Position numbers and translations under genes: made by a program
Assembly: GCA_903825465.1 (NCBI GenBank)
Contig: CAIKAR010000108.1
Location: 1-49,571 of the forward strand
DNA length: 49,571 nt
Direction of reading: 5' to 3'
DNA from: an uncultured Hyphomicrobiales bacterium
Lineage (GTDB): Bacteria > Pseudomonadota > Alphaproteobacteria > Rhizobiales > Beijerinckiaceae
Notes under the pieces: model-generated
What the model was told of the DNA's origin: nothing
What the model saw: the letters and a program-made list of their open reading frames with translations, nothing else
Databases searched by the model: none
Shown here: positions 23,967 to 33,738 of the stretch, one piece after another
Numbering within the stretch: position 1 is the first letter of the stretch
Layout of the letters: each line of letters opens with the position of its first letter

Positions 23967-24514
23967 GCGTCCATGGTCCTGTGAATTTTAGCCAGCGCCG
24001 CGAGGCCCCGATGCAGCGCGACCCTCACCGCGCCTTCGCTCATGCCGAGTGTTTGCGCGGCTTGCGCGATGCTCGCGCCGTTCATGCCGATAGCGCGCAC
24101 TACCTCGCGTTGCTTGCCCGCCAGCGCCTCCGTGTATTTGTCCAGATCCCCGCGCGACGGCGGCGGATCGTCTTGCGGGGCCGGCAGCGTGTCGATCACG
24201 TCGTCGATATCGACCTCGTCGCGGCGCCCACGCCGGCGAATGCCGTCGATCACCTTGTGTCGGACAATGGCGCGAAGCCACGGCCCCAGCGGTTGCCGGG
24301 CGTCCCACGTATGGCGCTTCAGATGCACGGCGAGCAGCACGTCCTGCACCATGTCCTCGACATCGCCTTGCGGCATGCCGATCCGCGCGCAGGCCGAGCG
24401 CACAATCGGACGAAGGCTCAAGGTGAGAGCCTGAAGAAGCTGACGGTAAGCCCGCGTGTCGCCGCCGTTGGCGGCGCGCATCAGGGCCGTCAGATCTTCG
24501 TCTCTCGTTCCCAC
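23963..24514 (-). CDS. sigF: ECF RNA polymerase sigma factor (SigF type)
   Basis: A 183-residue sigma factor with region 2 (YRQLLQALTLSLRPIV ... DVEDMVQDVLLAVHLKR) and region 4 (GKQREVVRAIGMNGASIAQAA, then TLGMSEGAVRVALHRGL). Its start is GTG at 24514 with AAGGA upstream. Coupling to the DUF1109 gene identifies it as the class that answers to oxidative or heavy-metal stress in Caulobacter and relatives. A 12-bp direct repeat with 40-base spacing lies directly upstream and may be involved in autoregulation. A TPR protein gene is divergent from it. Confidence 0.9.
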   Translation of the reverse strand: MGTRDEDLTALMRAANGGDTRAYRQLLQALTLSLRPIVRSACARIGMPQGDVEDMVQDVLLAVHLKRHTWDARQPLGPWLRAIVRHKVIDGIRRRGRRDEVDIDDVIDTLPAPQDDPPPSRGDLDKYTEALAGKQREVVRAIGMNGASIAQAAQTLGMSEGAVRVALHRGLAALAKIHRTMDA

Positions 24515-24526
24515 CCGTCCTTGTCT

Positions 24527-24578
24527 CCGGTTATTCGCGAGCTTTGACGAATTGTTACAACGGTCCCCGGTTATTCGC
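24527..24578. repeat. Two 12-bp direct repeats, 40 bases apart, upstream of sigF
   Basis: CCGGTTATTCGC occurs at 24527-24538 and at 24567-24578. Read toward sigF it is GCGAATAACCGG. The start-to-start distance of 40 bases is close to four helical turns. The two copies lie in the 178-base divergent region between sigF and the TPR gene. Candidate regulator sites or tandem sigma-factor promoter elements. Confidence 0.55.
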
Positions 24579-24692
24579 TAAATTGCCGTCGCGGCGTTTT
24601 TCCGCTTTGGAACACGAAAGCGTGATCGCGCCGTTTCGACGTAACATCGTTGTGTTTCGCCCCGTATACGCAAGCGGAGCCGGAGACACCAA

Positions 24693-26066
24693 ATGACAAC
24701 CGATCGATTCGGCATGGCGACCTCGACCGCCAATGACGCCGCCCTGCGCGACTTCGAGGAAGCGACCTTCGCGATCGCCGCGCACAAGCCAGGTGTCGCC
24801 GACTCGCTGGCCCGCGCGCTTGAAAAGGAGCCACAATTCGTCGCCGCCCACGCGCTTCTCGGCTTCGCGAACGTCTTGCTGGCGCGCGTGGAGACAATAT
24901 CCATCGGCCGGGACTGTCTCGCCCGGGCGCGCCGGGCGCTGGCGTCCGCCGGCGGTTCGGAGGGCGAGCGCGCGATGGTCGACGCCCTCGCGCTGTCGGT
25001 TTCCGGGGGCTTGAACGCCGGCGCGGACCGGCTCGACGCCCATCTGGTCGATCATCCCGAATGCTTCATCGCCGCCAAGCTGGCGCATTCCCTGCGCTTC
25101 ATGTCGGGCGACGCGCTCGGCATGTTGACCAGCGTCGACCGCACGCTGGTCGCGCTGCCGAAGGACCATCCTGGCCACGGCTTCACGCTCGGCTGCCGGG
25201 CCTTCGCGCTTGAGGAACTGGGGGCCTACGACGCCGCCGAGAGGCTTGGCAGGGAGGCGGTGGATTTCGAACCCGAGGATTCCTGGGCCATCCACGCTAT
25301 TGGCCACGTTCACGAGATGACGGGACGCGCCGCCGACGGGCTGACGTGGATCGAATCCCGGCGCGCCACCTGGACCCATTGCAACAATTTCGCGCTTCAT
25401 ATGAGCTGGCACGCGGCCTTGTTTCAGCTCGAACTCGGTCGAATCGCGCATGTGCTCGACCTTTACGACCGCGAAATCTGGCCGAGCGCCAGCGACGATT
25501 TCCGCGACATGTCGAACGCCGTCGCCCTGCTGGCGCGGGTCGAGCAGTTCGGCGTCGATGTCGGCCGCCGGTGGGCCGGGCCGGCGGAGATCGCGGCGCG
25601 ACGCGCGAAGGACACCACGCTCACCTTCGCGGCGCTTCATAATCTCGTGGCGCTGGTCGCCTCCGGCAACCTCGCCGAAGCGCGCGAACTGGCGTTGGCG
25701 CTTGAGGCGCCGGGCGCGAAAGGCGACGATCAAGAAGAGGTTCGCGCGCGTGTCGGCCGTCCCCTCGCGCGGGCGATGCTGGACATGGCCGGTAAAAAAG
25801 CGGCGCCCATCGACTTCGCGCGCGTGCTCCGGGACTTGCCGAAAATCGGCGGCAGCAACGCGCAGCGCGATGTCTTCACGCGCCAGCTGGCGCGCATGGC
25901 GGCGGAGCGGCGCGACGCCGCGGCGCTGGAGACAGTGCTCGCCGCCCGCCGGACGCTCAAACGCGAGGACAGTTTTGTCGCGCTGACGCGGGCGCGGTTC
26001 CAGGCGGCGGAGACCCGGGACGAGGCGCCCGTGGCGGCCACGTCGGCGATCCGGCTGACCGCTTAG
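24693..26066 (+). CDS. TPR protein, TTC38-like
   Basis: A 457-residue soluble protein of helical repeats resembling the [23 protein letters not shown]38 family: LARALEKEPQFVAAHALLGFANVLLA, LPKDHPGHGFTLGCRAFALEELGAYDAAERLGREAV, DSWAIHAIGHVHEMTGRAADGLTWI and NNFALHMSWHAALFQLELGR. The WAIHAIGHVHEM and HMSWHAALF histidines are strongly family-like. No signal peptide. The biochemical role of the family is not settled. A weak EcfG-like element (GGAAC 24609, CGTT 24632, spacing 18) lies upstream. It is divergent from sigF. Confidence 0.82.
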   Translation: MTTDRFGMATSTANDAALRDFEEATFAIAAHKPGVADSLARALEKEPQFVAAHALLGFANVLLARVETISIGRDCLARARRALASAGGSEGERAMVDALALSVSGGLNAGADRLDAHLVDHPECFIAAKLAHSLRFMSGDALGMLTSVDRTLVALPKDHPGHGFTLGCRAFALEELGAYDAAERLGREAVDFEPEDSWAIHAIGHVHEMTGRAADGLTWIESRRATWTHCNNFALHMSWHAALFQLELGRIAHVLDLYDREIWPSASDDFRDMSNAVALLARVEQFGVDVGRRWAGPAEIAARRAKDTTLTFAALHNLVALVASGNLAEARELALALEAPGAKGDDQEEVRARVGRPLARAMLDMAGKKAAPIDFARVLRDLPKIGGSNAQRDVFTRQLARMAAERRDAAALETVLAARRTLKREDSFVALTRARFQAAETRDEAPVAATSAIRLTA

Positions 26067-26160
26067 CCATCCGCGCGGGATTCCGCTTGCCTGCGCGTCG
26101 CGGGCGGGCCATTTGCTGTCATGGGCGCGATGACGCCCACGCGTAAAACCGAGATGATCG

Positions 26161-27396
26161 TTGACATCGACCGCGGACAGGCCCGCCGCCCCCCTCGAGA
26201 CCGCGCGCAAGACACCGCGCGATCCCCGGCTCGATTTCTTCCGCGGGCTGGGAATGTTCATCATTCTCTACGCGCACATTCCCAATGGCGAACTCGTCAA
26301 CTGGATTCCGGCGCGCTTCGGCTTTTCCGACGCGACGGAAATATTCGTCTGCTGTTCCGGCTTCGCCTCGGCCTACGCTTTTGGGCGCGTTTTCGACATC
26401 GCGGGCTGGCGCGTCGGCGCGACGCGCATCGCCTACCGGATTTGGCAGGTCTACTGGGGACACATCGGCGTCTTCGTCGTGATCGTCGCCATGCTGGGCG
26501 CGATCGACGCCCGCCTTGGCACGAAATTCGCCGGGCAGGAGCTCAACCTCGCGCCTTTTCTAGCCGACCCCGGGGCTATGATGGCGCATTTCATGACGCT
26601 GACGTATGTGCCGAATTTCTTCGACATCCTGCCGATGTACCTTGTCATTCTGGCGATGGTGCCCGTCGCGATGGCCATCGCGCGCTTTTCGCTCGTCGCG
26701 GTCGCGGCCGTCTCCATCCTCCTTTGGTTCGCCGCCGACATACATCTGATCGAATTGCTGGCGGAGCCCTGGTCCGACCGGCCCTGGTATTTCAATCCAT
26801 TCGCGTGGCAGCTGGTGTTCTTCACCGGATTTGGATTCGGCATGCGGTGGTGGCCAGCGCCGCCGCGCGACCGGCGGCTGGTCATAGCCTCGATCGTCGT
26901 TCTCGTCGCGGCGGCGCCCTTCGCCTGCCACTTTGGTTTCCGCTGTTACGCGTGGTGGGGCTATTCGCCCTGGCTTGGCGACGCGCACGACGCGATTCAG
27001 CTTTATCTGAGCGACAAGTCGCATCTTGGAATATTCCGCTACATCCATTTCCTCGCGCTGGCCTATCTTTCCTATCTTTTGGCTGGAGAGCGCGGCGGCA
27101 ATCTGACCGGCTGGTTCGTCGAGGCGATGATGCGCGTTGGCCGGCAAACGCTGGCGGTGTTCATGTCCGGCCTTGTCATCGCCCAGTTGCTCGGCGTCGT
27201 GTTGGCCGAGTTTGGCGACAACGCGCTGACGCAAGTTATCGTCAACGCGGGCGGCAGCGTCGCGCTTTATTGCGTCGCGATCACGGTCGATTATTTTAAG
27301 AACGCCGGCGCACGAAAGAACCCGCCGCCGCCTCGGCGAGCGCCGGTCAAGTCGTCGCGATCCGGAGACATCGAACATGAGGCCAGCGCGGCTTAG
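26161..27396 (+). CDS. OpgC-type membrane acyltransferase
   Basis: A 411-residue inner-membrane protein with about ten helices. RDPRLDFFRGLGMFIILYAHIP near residue 20 and the conserved YFNPFAWQLVFFTGFGFG in the middle are hallmarks of the OpgC family, which succinylates osmoregulated periplasmic glucans in related bacteria. No ATG lies in a sensible place, so the start is probably TTG at 26161. No opgG or opgH gene is near, so the acceptor may be another glycan. Confidence 0.82.
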   Translation: MTSTADRPAAPLETARKTPRDPRLDFFRGLGMFIILYAHIPNGELVNWIPARFGFSDATEIFVCCSGFASAYAFGRVFDIAGWRVGATRIAYRIWQVYWGHIGVFVVIVAMLGAIDARLGTKFAGQELNLAPFLADPGAMMAHFMTLTYVPNFFDILPMYLVILAMVPVAMAIARFSLVAVAAVSILLWFAADIHLIELLAEPWSDRPWYFNPFAWQLVFFTGFGFGMRWWPAPPRDRRLVIASIVVLVAAAPFACHFGFRCYAWWGYSPWLGDAHDAIQLYLSDKSHLGIFRYIHFLALAYLSYLLAGERGGNLTGWFVEAMMRVGRQTLAVFMSGLVIAQLLGVVLAEFGDNALTQVIVNAGGSVALYCVAITVDYFKNAGARKNPPPPRRAPVKSSRSGDIEHEASAA

Positions 27397-27439
27397 TTAT
27401 TTTCTCGCCGCGCCCAGCGCCGACCCGCTTTGACGGCGC

Positions 27440-28462
27440 TTAATAATCCTGCGCGATTTTCTGCAACCGCTCGGCGACGCTCGCCGGCATTCCATAGACG
27501 CGGGCGATATCGGCCTGCAACGCCTCCCCCGCGGTCGGCTTGTTGATGTCGAGACGCTGTTTTTTCGCTTCGGCCAGAAACTCCGGATCCCCGAATGTCG
27601 CCAGCATCGCCGCGCGCAGCGCCGCGGCCCGGTCCGGCGGCAGATCCGGCGGCGCGACGAAGGGCCGGCCAGCGGCGAGCGGCGCGTAGGCGGCCTCGAA
27701 CAGAAGCTTGTCTTCCGTGTTTTTCAAGAGGTCCGGACCATAGGGCGTGGCGCCCAGCGCCGGCTCTTTTTGCGGCCCGTATTGCACGAGAATGTTGATT
27801 TTCTTGTCCCGGATCCAGTCCGGCTTGGTCGATGTCAGCGACGACCAGAAGGTCACGCCGAAGGAGTCGATCTCGCCGCGCTCCATGGCGAGATAGGCCT
27901 CGTTTTGGCCTGGAAACCCGTTGACGGTCTTGATCTTCAAGCCCAGAAGTTCGTTCAACAACCGCGCGTAGAAACTTGGAGCGGAATTGGCGCCCGACGT
28001 GCCGGCCGTGAACTCGAACCGGCGAGCGTCGTCGAGGTTTTTCACGCGCGACGCGCCCCAAGTGATCAAGAGCCCTGTTTCAACGGACGGGGTGCCCAGC
28101 CACGTCAGCTTCGTCGCGTCGTAGTCGGCCTCCTTGGTGCCAAACAGCGGCTCGAACGGCGTGTTGTTCTGAACGCCGGCGATGGTCAAGCCGTCGCGCG
28201 GCGCGACGTGGGCGATGTAGCTGGTGGCGATGATGCCGCCCGCGCCCGGCATGTTGCGCACAATCACCGAGGGGTTGCCGGGAATGTGTCGGCCGAGATA
28301 ACGCGCCACAGCGCGTGTCAGCGCGTCGTAGCCGCCGCCCGGCGACGAACTCACGACAAAATTAAGCGTCTTGCCCCGGTAGAAATCCTCCACCGGATCG
28401 GCCATCGCCGGCGTGGCGAGCGCGACCGTCGATGCGAACAGGGCGCGCGCGAAATACGACAT
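27440..28462 (-). CDS. Bug/TctC-type periplasmic binding protein
   Basis: A 340-residue exported protein: signal peptide (to about TPAMADP), then KTLNFVVSSSPGGGYDALTRAVARYLGRHIPGNPSVIVRNMPGAGGI, APRDGLTIAGVQ, and a late GRPFVAPPDLPPDRAAALRAAMLATFGDPEFL. The ATG at 28462 follows GGGGGAAATGAG; the frame is open upstream into the chemoreceptor gene region but without homology. Second of three Bug proteins in the window, again without TctA/TctB. It lies 79 bases downstream of the chemoreceptor gene on the same strand, so a ligand-sensing partnership is possible but unproven. Confidence 0.86.
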   Translation of the reverse strand: MSYFARALFASTVALATPAMADPVEDFYRGKTLNFVVSSSPGGGYDALTRAVARYLGRHIPGNPSVIVRNMPGAGGIIATSYIAHVAPRDGLTIAGVQNNTPFEPLFGTKEADYDATKLTWLGTPSVETGLLITWGASRVKNLDDARRFEFTAGTSGANSAPSFYARLLNELLGLKIKTVNGFPGQNEAYLAMERGEIDSFGVTFWSSLTSTKPDWIRDKKINILVQYGPQKEPALGATPYGPDLLKNTEDKLLFEAAYAPLAAGRPFVAPPDLPPDRAAALRAAMLATFGDPEFLAEAKKQRLDINKPTAGEALQADIARVYGMPASVAERLQKIAQDY

Positions 28463-28541
28463 CTCATTTCCCCCGGGGAGGCGCTTGTCCGCGCCGTTCG
28501 CCGCCAAGGGTAACCCCAACCAGGTTCTTGGGAAAGCCGCC

Positions 28542-29861
28542 TCAGGCCACCAGAGTTTCGGCGAAAGCGTCCACTCTTCCGCGCATCGCCGTCGCCATTT
28601 CGTCGAGCGCGTGGGCGAGATCGACCACCGTGTCCGCGCTGTGGCCGGTCTGGTGAACCGCCGCCTCCACGCTTTCGACATGCTGGGACATGGCCGCGGC
28701 GCCGGACGCCGCCGAGCGGACGTTGCGGGCGATTTCGTGGGTCGAGGCGCCCTGTTCGTGCACGGCGGCGGCGATAATGGTCGATATCTGCTCCACCTCG
28801 CCGATCTTGCGCTGGATCATCTCGATGGCGCCAACGGAGACATTTGTCGCCGCCTGCATTTCGGCGATCTGATCGGAGATGTCCTGCGTCGCGCGAGCCG
28901 TTTGCGTGGCGAGGTTCTTCACTTCCTGGGCGACGACGGCGAAGCCGCGGCCCGCCTCGCCCGCGCGCGCGGCCTCGATGGTGGCGTTGAGCGCCAGCAG
29001 GTTGGTCTGAGCCGCGATTCGCGAAATCAGGCTGACCACGTCGCCGACCTTGCGGGCCGCCGCCGACAGGCGCGCCATGCCCGCGGACGAATTCTGCGCC
29101 TCCTCGACCGCGCGCTGGACGACCGTCGTCGATTGCACGACCTGGCGGTTGATTTCGCTGATGGATTCGAGAAGCTGCTCGGACGACAGGGCCACCGACG
29201 ACACGTCTCCGGCGGCGTCGCGCGAGGCCTGGCGGGCGTTGGCGCTGTCATCGGTGGCGAGCCGCGCCGCGGCGGTCATGGATTCCGACGCCGAACTCAT
29301 TTGCTTCGTCATGTCGCCGAGCCGCGAGACCACCTGCGTCAAATCCCCGCTGAAAGTGGTAACGCGCTCGCGGATGCTCGCCTCGCGGCGCAGCTGCGCC
29401 TCGCGGTCGTCGCGGGTCTTCAGTTCCGCGACAAGGTCGTTGTTGCGCTTGACCGCGTCGCGCAGCACCGCCATCGACCGCGCGATCTCTCCGATCTCGT
29501 CGTCGCGCTCGGTGAAGCCGATCTCGATCGCCGTGTCGCCAGAGGCGAGCTCACCCATGTCAAAAGCGAGCCGCCGCACGGGTTTTGACAGGGTCGCGTG
29601 CATGACCGGGATCGAAACGAACAAAATCAGCGCGGCGATGGCCACGGCGCCGCCGCCGAGCGACCACACCAGCCATTGGGCGTTCTCCGCCAGCATCGAC
29701 GCGCGGGCGGCGATCGCGTCGGGCGAAAGCGACGCCAGAGAGCGCGCCTGATCGCGCACGTTCATGGCCATGAGCATGCCAAGCGCGCCGAAAGAGGCGA
29801 CAAACGCGAGAAACAGAACCTGCCGCAGCACCAGGCTGCCGCCAAATGAAATTCTCGGCAT
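28542..29861 (-). CDS. Methyl-accepting chemotaxis protein
   Basis: A 439-residue receptor. A first membrane helix ([24 protein letters not shown]) is followed by only about 35 outside residues, then a second helix ([24 protein letters not shown]), a HAMP domain, and the signalling hairpin with tip [34 protein letters not shown]. The tiny periplasmic part means it either senses through the membrane or a partner protein. No C-terminal CheR/CheB tether is seen. The ATG at 29861 is preferred to a TTG 18 bases upstream. TTAACC half-sites lie nearby upstream. No che genes are adjacent. Confidence 0.9.
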   Translation of the reverse strand: MPRISFGGSLVLRQVLFLAFVASFGALGMLMAMNVRDQARSLASLSPDAIAARASMLAENAQWLVWSLGGGAVAIAALILFVSIPVMHATLSKPVRRLAFDMGELASGDTAIEIGFTERDDEIGEIARSMAVLRDAVKRNNDLVAELKTRDDREAQLRREASIRERVTTFSGDLTQVVSRLGDMTKQMSSASESMTAAARLATDDSANARQASRDAAGDVSSVALSSEQLLESISEINRQVVQSTTVVQRAVEEAQNSSAGMARLSAAARKVGDVVSLISRIAAQTNLLALNATIEAARAGEAGRGFAVVAQEVKNLATQTARATQDISDQIAEMQAATNVSVGAIEMIQRKIGEVEQISTIIAAAVHEQGASTHEIARNVRSAASGAAAMSQHVESVEAAVHQTGHSADTVVDLAHALDEMATAMRGRVDAFAETLVA

Positions 29862-30009
29862 CGTCGCACCATTCGCCAAAGTCGCGCCACCTTAACCGGC
29901 CGAACTTCACACGCGGTTAACGAGGTCTTGGAAAAAGCCGGGTTGACGAGCCCGGCCCGGGGCGTGTTCATGTCGGGCCTCGCGGCGTCCCGCGGGCGGG
30001 AGTTTAGCC

Positions 30010-30954
30010 ATGGGTTTGACGGTCGCGGTCCAGATGGACCCTATCGAGCGCATCAACGTCGCGGGCGATTCGACCTTCGCGCTGATGCTGGAGGCCCGCG
30101 CGCGCGGCCATTCGCTTCTGTATTATACGCCCGACAAAATATCGCTCCGCGACGGCGCGGTGGTGGCGGAGGCCCGCCCCGTCGAGGTCCGCGATGTGGT
30201 CGGCGACCACTTCGATCTCGGGGCGCCCGAACACGTCGATCTCGCGAAGGTCGACGTCGTGCTGCTCAGGCAGGACCCGCCGTTCGACCTGTCCTACATC
30301 ACGACGACGCATCTCCTGGAGCGCGTTCACCCGAAGACTCTGGTCGTCAACAATCCCGCCAGCGTCCGCGACGCGCCGGAAAAGGTTTTCGTGCTGAATT
30401 ATCCCCAGCTCATGCCGCCGACCCTGATCAGCCGCGACAAGGCCCTGATCGAGGCTTTCCGCGCCGAGCATGGCGACGTGGTGATGAAGCCGCTGTACGG
30501 CCACGGCGGCGGCGGTGTCTTCAAGGTGGCGCCGAAAGACCCCAACTTCGGCTCGTTGTTCGACCTGTTCTCGACGACGTTCCGCGAACCCTGGGTGATT
30601 CAGCGCTTCCTGCCCAAGGTCAGCGAGGGCGACAAGCGCATCATCCTTGTCGACGGCGTGGCGGCGGGCGTCGTCAACCGCGTGCCGGCGGAAAACGACA
30701 TCCGCTCCAACATGGTGCGCGGCGGCGCGGCCCGGCCCACCGACCTGAACGCGCGAGAGAGGGAAATCTGCGAGACAATCGGGCCCGAGCTCAGGAAACG
30801 CGGACTGCTGTTCGTCGGCATCGACGTGATCGACGGCAATCTCACGGAAATCAACGTCACCTCTCCGACGGGCGTGCGCGCCATCAAGCGCATCGGCGGC
30901 CCTGATCTGGCGGTGACGATCTGGGACGCGATCGAGGCGAAGCGGCGCGGCTGA
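30010..30954 (+). CDS. gshB: Glutathione synthetase
   Basis: Ligates gamma-glutamylcysteine and glycine with ATP to give glutathione. The 314-residue ATP-grasp enzyme shows [30 protein letters not shown] at the start, [34 protein letters not shown], the glycine-rich ATP loop [15 protein letters not shown], and [15 protein letters not shown] near the end. Followed after 27 bases by a thioredoxin-reductase-like gene, so the pair forms a thiol-redox transcription unit. Confidence 0.95.
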   Translation: MGLTVAVQMDPIERINVAGDSTFALMLEARARGHSLLYYTPDKISLRDGAVVAEARPVEVRDVVGDHFDLGAPEHVDLAKVDVVLLRQDPPFDLSYITTTHLLERVHPKTLVVNNPASVRDAPEKVFVLNYPQLMPPTLISRDKALIEAFRAEHGDVVMKPLYGHGGGGVFKVAPKDPNFGSLFDLFSTTFREPWVIQRFLPKVSEGDKRIILVDGVAAGVVNRVPAENDIRSNMVRGGAARPTDLNAREREICETIGPELRKRGLLFVGIDVIDGNLTEINVTSPTGVRAIKRIGGPDLAVTIWDAIEAKRRG

Positions 30955-30981
30955 GCGTCGCCTCTCCCGGAGGAAAACGTT

Positions 30982-31914
30982 TTGGAAACGCGATTCGATG
31001 TTGTCGTCGTGGGTGGCGGCGTCGCCGGCATGACCGCCGGCATGACCGCGGCGCGACTGGGACGCCGCGCGCTGGTCATCACCGGCGACATCCTCGGCGG
31101 CCAACTCGCGAGCATCGAGAAGATCGAGGGCTACCCCGGCTTCATCGAGGGCGTACCGGGTTACGACCTCCTCCCGATGGCTCAGGAACAGGCCGAGAAC
31201 GCAGGCGCGGAATTCATGATGGCGCGGCTGGAATCGCTCGTCCAGCGCAACGGCGACTGGTTGCTGGAGACCGACCAAGGCGCCGTAACCGCGCGGGGGG
31301 TTGTGCTCGCGACGGGCGCGTCGCTTCGCAAGCTCGACGTCCCAGGCGAACAGCGCCTGTTCGGCAAGGGGGTCAGCCATTGCGCGGGTTGCGACGGGCC
31401 TCTGCTGCGCGGCCGGGTCGCCATCGTCGCCGGCGGCGGAGATTCCGCCATGCAGGAGGCGCTGACCCTCGCCGCCCACGCGTCGAAGGTGATCCTGATT
31501 GAACGCGGCGGCGCGTTGACGGGGCAGGAAAGCTACCGCGCGCGTGTCGCCGGCGAAGCGAAGATCGAGCTTCGCTTCAACACGTGGATCGAGGAAATAT
31601 TGGGCGACGTCGAAGTCGTGGGCGTTCGGGCCCGCGACGTGGGTGGCGAAGCGTTCGAAATTCCGACCTCCGCGGTGTTCGCCTACATTGGCCTGCGGCG
31701 CGACAACGCTGTCGCCGCGAACGCGCTCGATCTCGACGCCGACGGCGCGATTCCGGTCGATAGTCGGATGCGGGCGCGTCCGGCGGGCCTTTGCGCCGCG
31801 GGCAACGCGCGGTCCGGTTCTTCATTCCGCGCCATCGGCGCCGCGGGCGACGGCGCCAACGCGGCGGCCGCGCTCGACGGCTATCTCGCCACAGGCGAGT
31901 GGCCCGCCGCATGA
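30982..31914 (+). CDS. Thioredoxin-reductase-like FAD/NAD(P) oxidoreductase
   Basis: A 310-residue flavoprotein with the FAD motif VVVGGGVAGMTAG (8-20), DILGGQLASIEKIEGYPGF, the redox-active pair Cys134-Ala-Gly-Cys137 in HCAGCDGP, the NAD(P) motif VAGGGDSAMQEAL, and FAYIGLRRDNAV. Usual thioredoxin reductases have CATC, so CAGC places it among divergent TrxB homologues that may act on other thiols. The start is TTG at 30982 with GGAGG 8 bases before it. Its place after gshB suggests a glutathione- or thioredoxin-linked role. Confidence 0.85.
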   Translation: METRFDVVVVGGGVAGMTAGMTAARLGRRALVITGDILGGQLASIEKIEGYPGFIEGVPGYDLLPMAQEQAENAGAEFMMARLESLVQRNGDWLLETDQGAVTARGVVLATGASLRKLDVPGEQRLFGKGVSHCAGCDGPLLRGRVAIVAGGGDSAMQEALTLAAHASKVILIERGGALTGQESYRARVAGEAKIELRFNTWIEEILGDVEVVGVRARDVGGEAFEIPTSAVFAYIGLRRDNAVAANALDLDADGAIPVDSRMRARPAGLCAAGNARSGSSFRAIGAAGDGANAAAALDGYLATGEWPAA

Positions 31915-32026
31915 GCGTCGCGCGACGGTTTGCGGTGAATTTCCCCGACGCCGTCATGGCCTCCCTCTTGCTTCGGGCGGGGCGGCGCGCCATGAGTCGG
32001 CGAGGCCGCGTTCGACCAAGGTTCCG

Positions 32027-32698
32027 ATGATCAACGAGCCCCCGCCATCGCCGACACCGGAGTTGAAACCCGCCTTCGGCTCGGGCATTCGCACTTGGTT
32101 TCTGACAGGTATCGTCGTCGCCGGTCCGCTGGCGGTGACAGTATGGCTCGTCGTCTGGTTCAGCGGCACGGTCGATTCGCTGGTCAGACCCTTGGTGCCC
32201 CCGCAGCTCTGGCCCGACAATTATTTGCCGGTGAGAGTCCCTGGCACCGGCGTGGTGCTGGCGTTTTTCGGCCTCACATTGCTGGGCTTCCTGACCGCGA
32301 ATCTCGCCGGGCGCTCGCTAATTCGCTTTAGCGAGCGGCTGCTCGACCGCATCCCCGCCGTGCGCGGCGTCTACAAGGGCGTCAAACAGGTGTTCGAAAC
32401 CCTGTTTTCGCAGAGCGGCACGTCGTTCCGAAAGGTCGGCCTGATCGAATACCCCGGGCCGGGCCTTTGGTCGGTGGTGCTGATTTCAACGCCCCCGTCG
32501 CCAATCATCGCCCACGCGCTGCCGGACGCGGGAGACCATGTTTCCGTGTTTTTACCGTGCGCGCCCAATCCGACCACCGGCTTTTGGTTCTATCTGCCGG
32601 TCGAAAAAATCCGCGAGATCGATGTCAGCGTCGACGAGGCGTTCAAGCTGATCATGTCGGCGGGCGTGATCCAGCCGGGACAGAACAAGACGGGCTGA
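32027..32698 (+). CDS. DUF502-family membrane protein
   Basis: A 223-residue protein with two membrane helices near the N-terminus ([23 protein letters not shown] and [18 protein letters not shown]) and the DUF502 core [28 protein letters not shown], then [22 protein letters not shown]. The start ATG at 32027 follows AAGG; the frame is open much further upstream in overlap with the previous gene, which I reject. The family has no assigned function. It lies 71 bases upstream of glyQ. Confidence 0.88.
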   Translation: MINEPPPSPTPELKPAFGSGIRTWFLTGIVVAGPLAVTVWLVVWFSGTVDSLVRPLVPPQLWPDNYLPVRVPGTGVVLAFFGLTLLGFLTANLAGRSLIRFSERLLDRIPAVRGVYKGVKQVFETLFSQSGTSFRKVGLIEYPGPGLWSVVLISTPPSPIIAHALPDAGDHVSVFLPCAPNPTTGFWFYLPVEKIREIDVSVDEAFKLIMSAGVIQPGQNKTG

Positions 32699-32769
32699 CG
32701 GCGCGCCGCGCTGTTTCCCCCAGCCGGAAAAAGTGCTTTAGGAACGGCCGTCGTCACGGAACCCGCCGC

Positions 32770-33720
32770 ATGTCCTCCGCCCCCGCCTTGCCGTCCGCCC
32801 TTGACCCCACACGGTCGTTTCAAGGCCTGATTCTGACCCTGCAACGCTTCTGGGCCGAACAAGGCTGCGTCATTCTCCAGCCCTACGACATGGAAGTTGG
32901 CGCTGGAACATTTCATCCCGCCACGACTTTGCGCTCGCTGGGCCCCAAACCGTGGAAAGCCGCGTATGTGCAGCCCTCGCGGCGTCCCAAGGACGGGCGC
33001 TACGGCGAGAACCCCAACCGGCTTCAGCATTATTACCAATATCAGGTGATTCTGAAGCCATCGCCGCCCGATTTGCAGGATCTTTATCTCGCCTCGCTCA
33101 AGGCGATCGGAGTCGACGCCGCGCTGCACGACATCCGGTTTGTCGAGGACGATTGGGAAAGCCCGACGCTCGGAGCGTGGGGACTTGGCTGGGAATGCTG
33201 GTGCGATGGCATGGAAGTCAGCCAGTTCACTTATTTTCAGCAGGTGGCCGGCATCGAATGCGCGCCAGTGTCGGGAGAGTTGACCTACGGGCTTGAGCGC
33301 CTGGCCATGTATGTGCAGGGCGTGGACAACGTCTACGACCTCAACTTCAACGGCGGCGAGGGCGTGGACCGCGTCAGCTACGGCGAGGTGTTCAAGCAGG
33401 CCGAGCAGGAATTTTCCCGCCACAATTTCGAATACGCGAACACCGCCATGCTGTTCCAGCATTTCAAGGACGCCGAAGCCGAGTGCAAGGCGTTGCTGGA
33501 AAAGGGCGAGGCGGCCGAAGGCGCGAGCGACACCCGGCACAAGCTGGCGTTGCCGGCCTACGATCAATGCGTCAAGGCTTCGCACCGCTTCAATCTGCTC
33601 GACGCGCGCGGCGTCATCTCGGTCACCGAGCGCCAAAGCTACATCTTGCGCGTGCGGGAACTCGCGAAAGCCTGCGGCGCGGCGTGGTTGAAAACCGAGG
33701 GCGGCGGCGCGCCGGCGTGA
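32770..33720 (+). CDS. glyQ: Glycyl-tRNA synthetase alpha subunit
   Basis: Catalytic subunit of the tetrameric bacterial glycyl-tRNA synthetase. The 316 residues carry the class II motifs: [82 protein letters not shown], and [22 protein letters not shown]. The ATG at 32770 is the family start; the frame is open upstream in overlap with the DUF502 gene. The beta subunit gene glyS, usually close downstream, is not in the window: the next gene is on the opposite strand. Confidence 0.96.
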   Translation: MSSAPALPSALDPTRSFQGLILTLQRFWAEQGCVILQPYDMEVGAGTFHPATTLRSLGPKPWKAAYVQPSRRPKDGRYGENPNRLQHYYQYQVILKPSPPDLQDLYLASLKAIGVDAALHDIRFVEDDWESPTLGAWGLGWECWCDGMEVSQFTYFQQVAGIECAPVSGELTYGLERLAMYVQGVDNVYDLNFNGGEGVDRVSYGEVFKQAEQEFSRHNFEYANTAMLFQHFKDAEAECKALLEKGEAAEGASDTRHKLALPAYDQCVKASHRFNLLDARGVISVTERQSYILRVRELAKACGAAWLKTEGGGAPA

Positions 33721-33738
33721 AGCGGGGGTGGCGCGCGC

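Noticed and set aside
24609-24635. EcfG promoter before the TPR gene
   Set aside because: GGAAC and CGTT are present but the spacing is 18 bases, outside the usual 16-17; left as a weak note in the gene entry.
24555-26264. 569-codon open frame on the minus strand
   Set aside because: Antisense shadow of the TPR protein gene, without domain or start signals.
29862-30009. CtrA box before the chemoreceptor gene
   Set aside because: Two TTAAC half-sites are present but the spacing is not seven bases, so only half-sites can be claimed.
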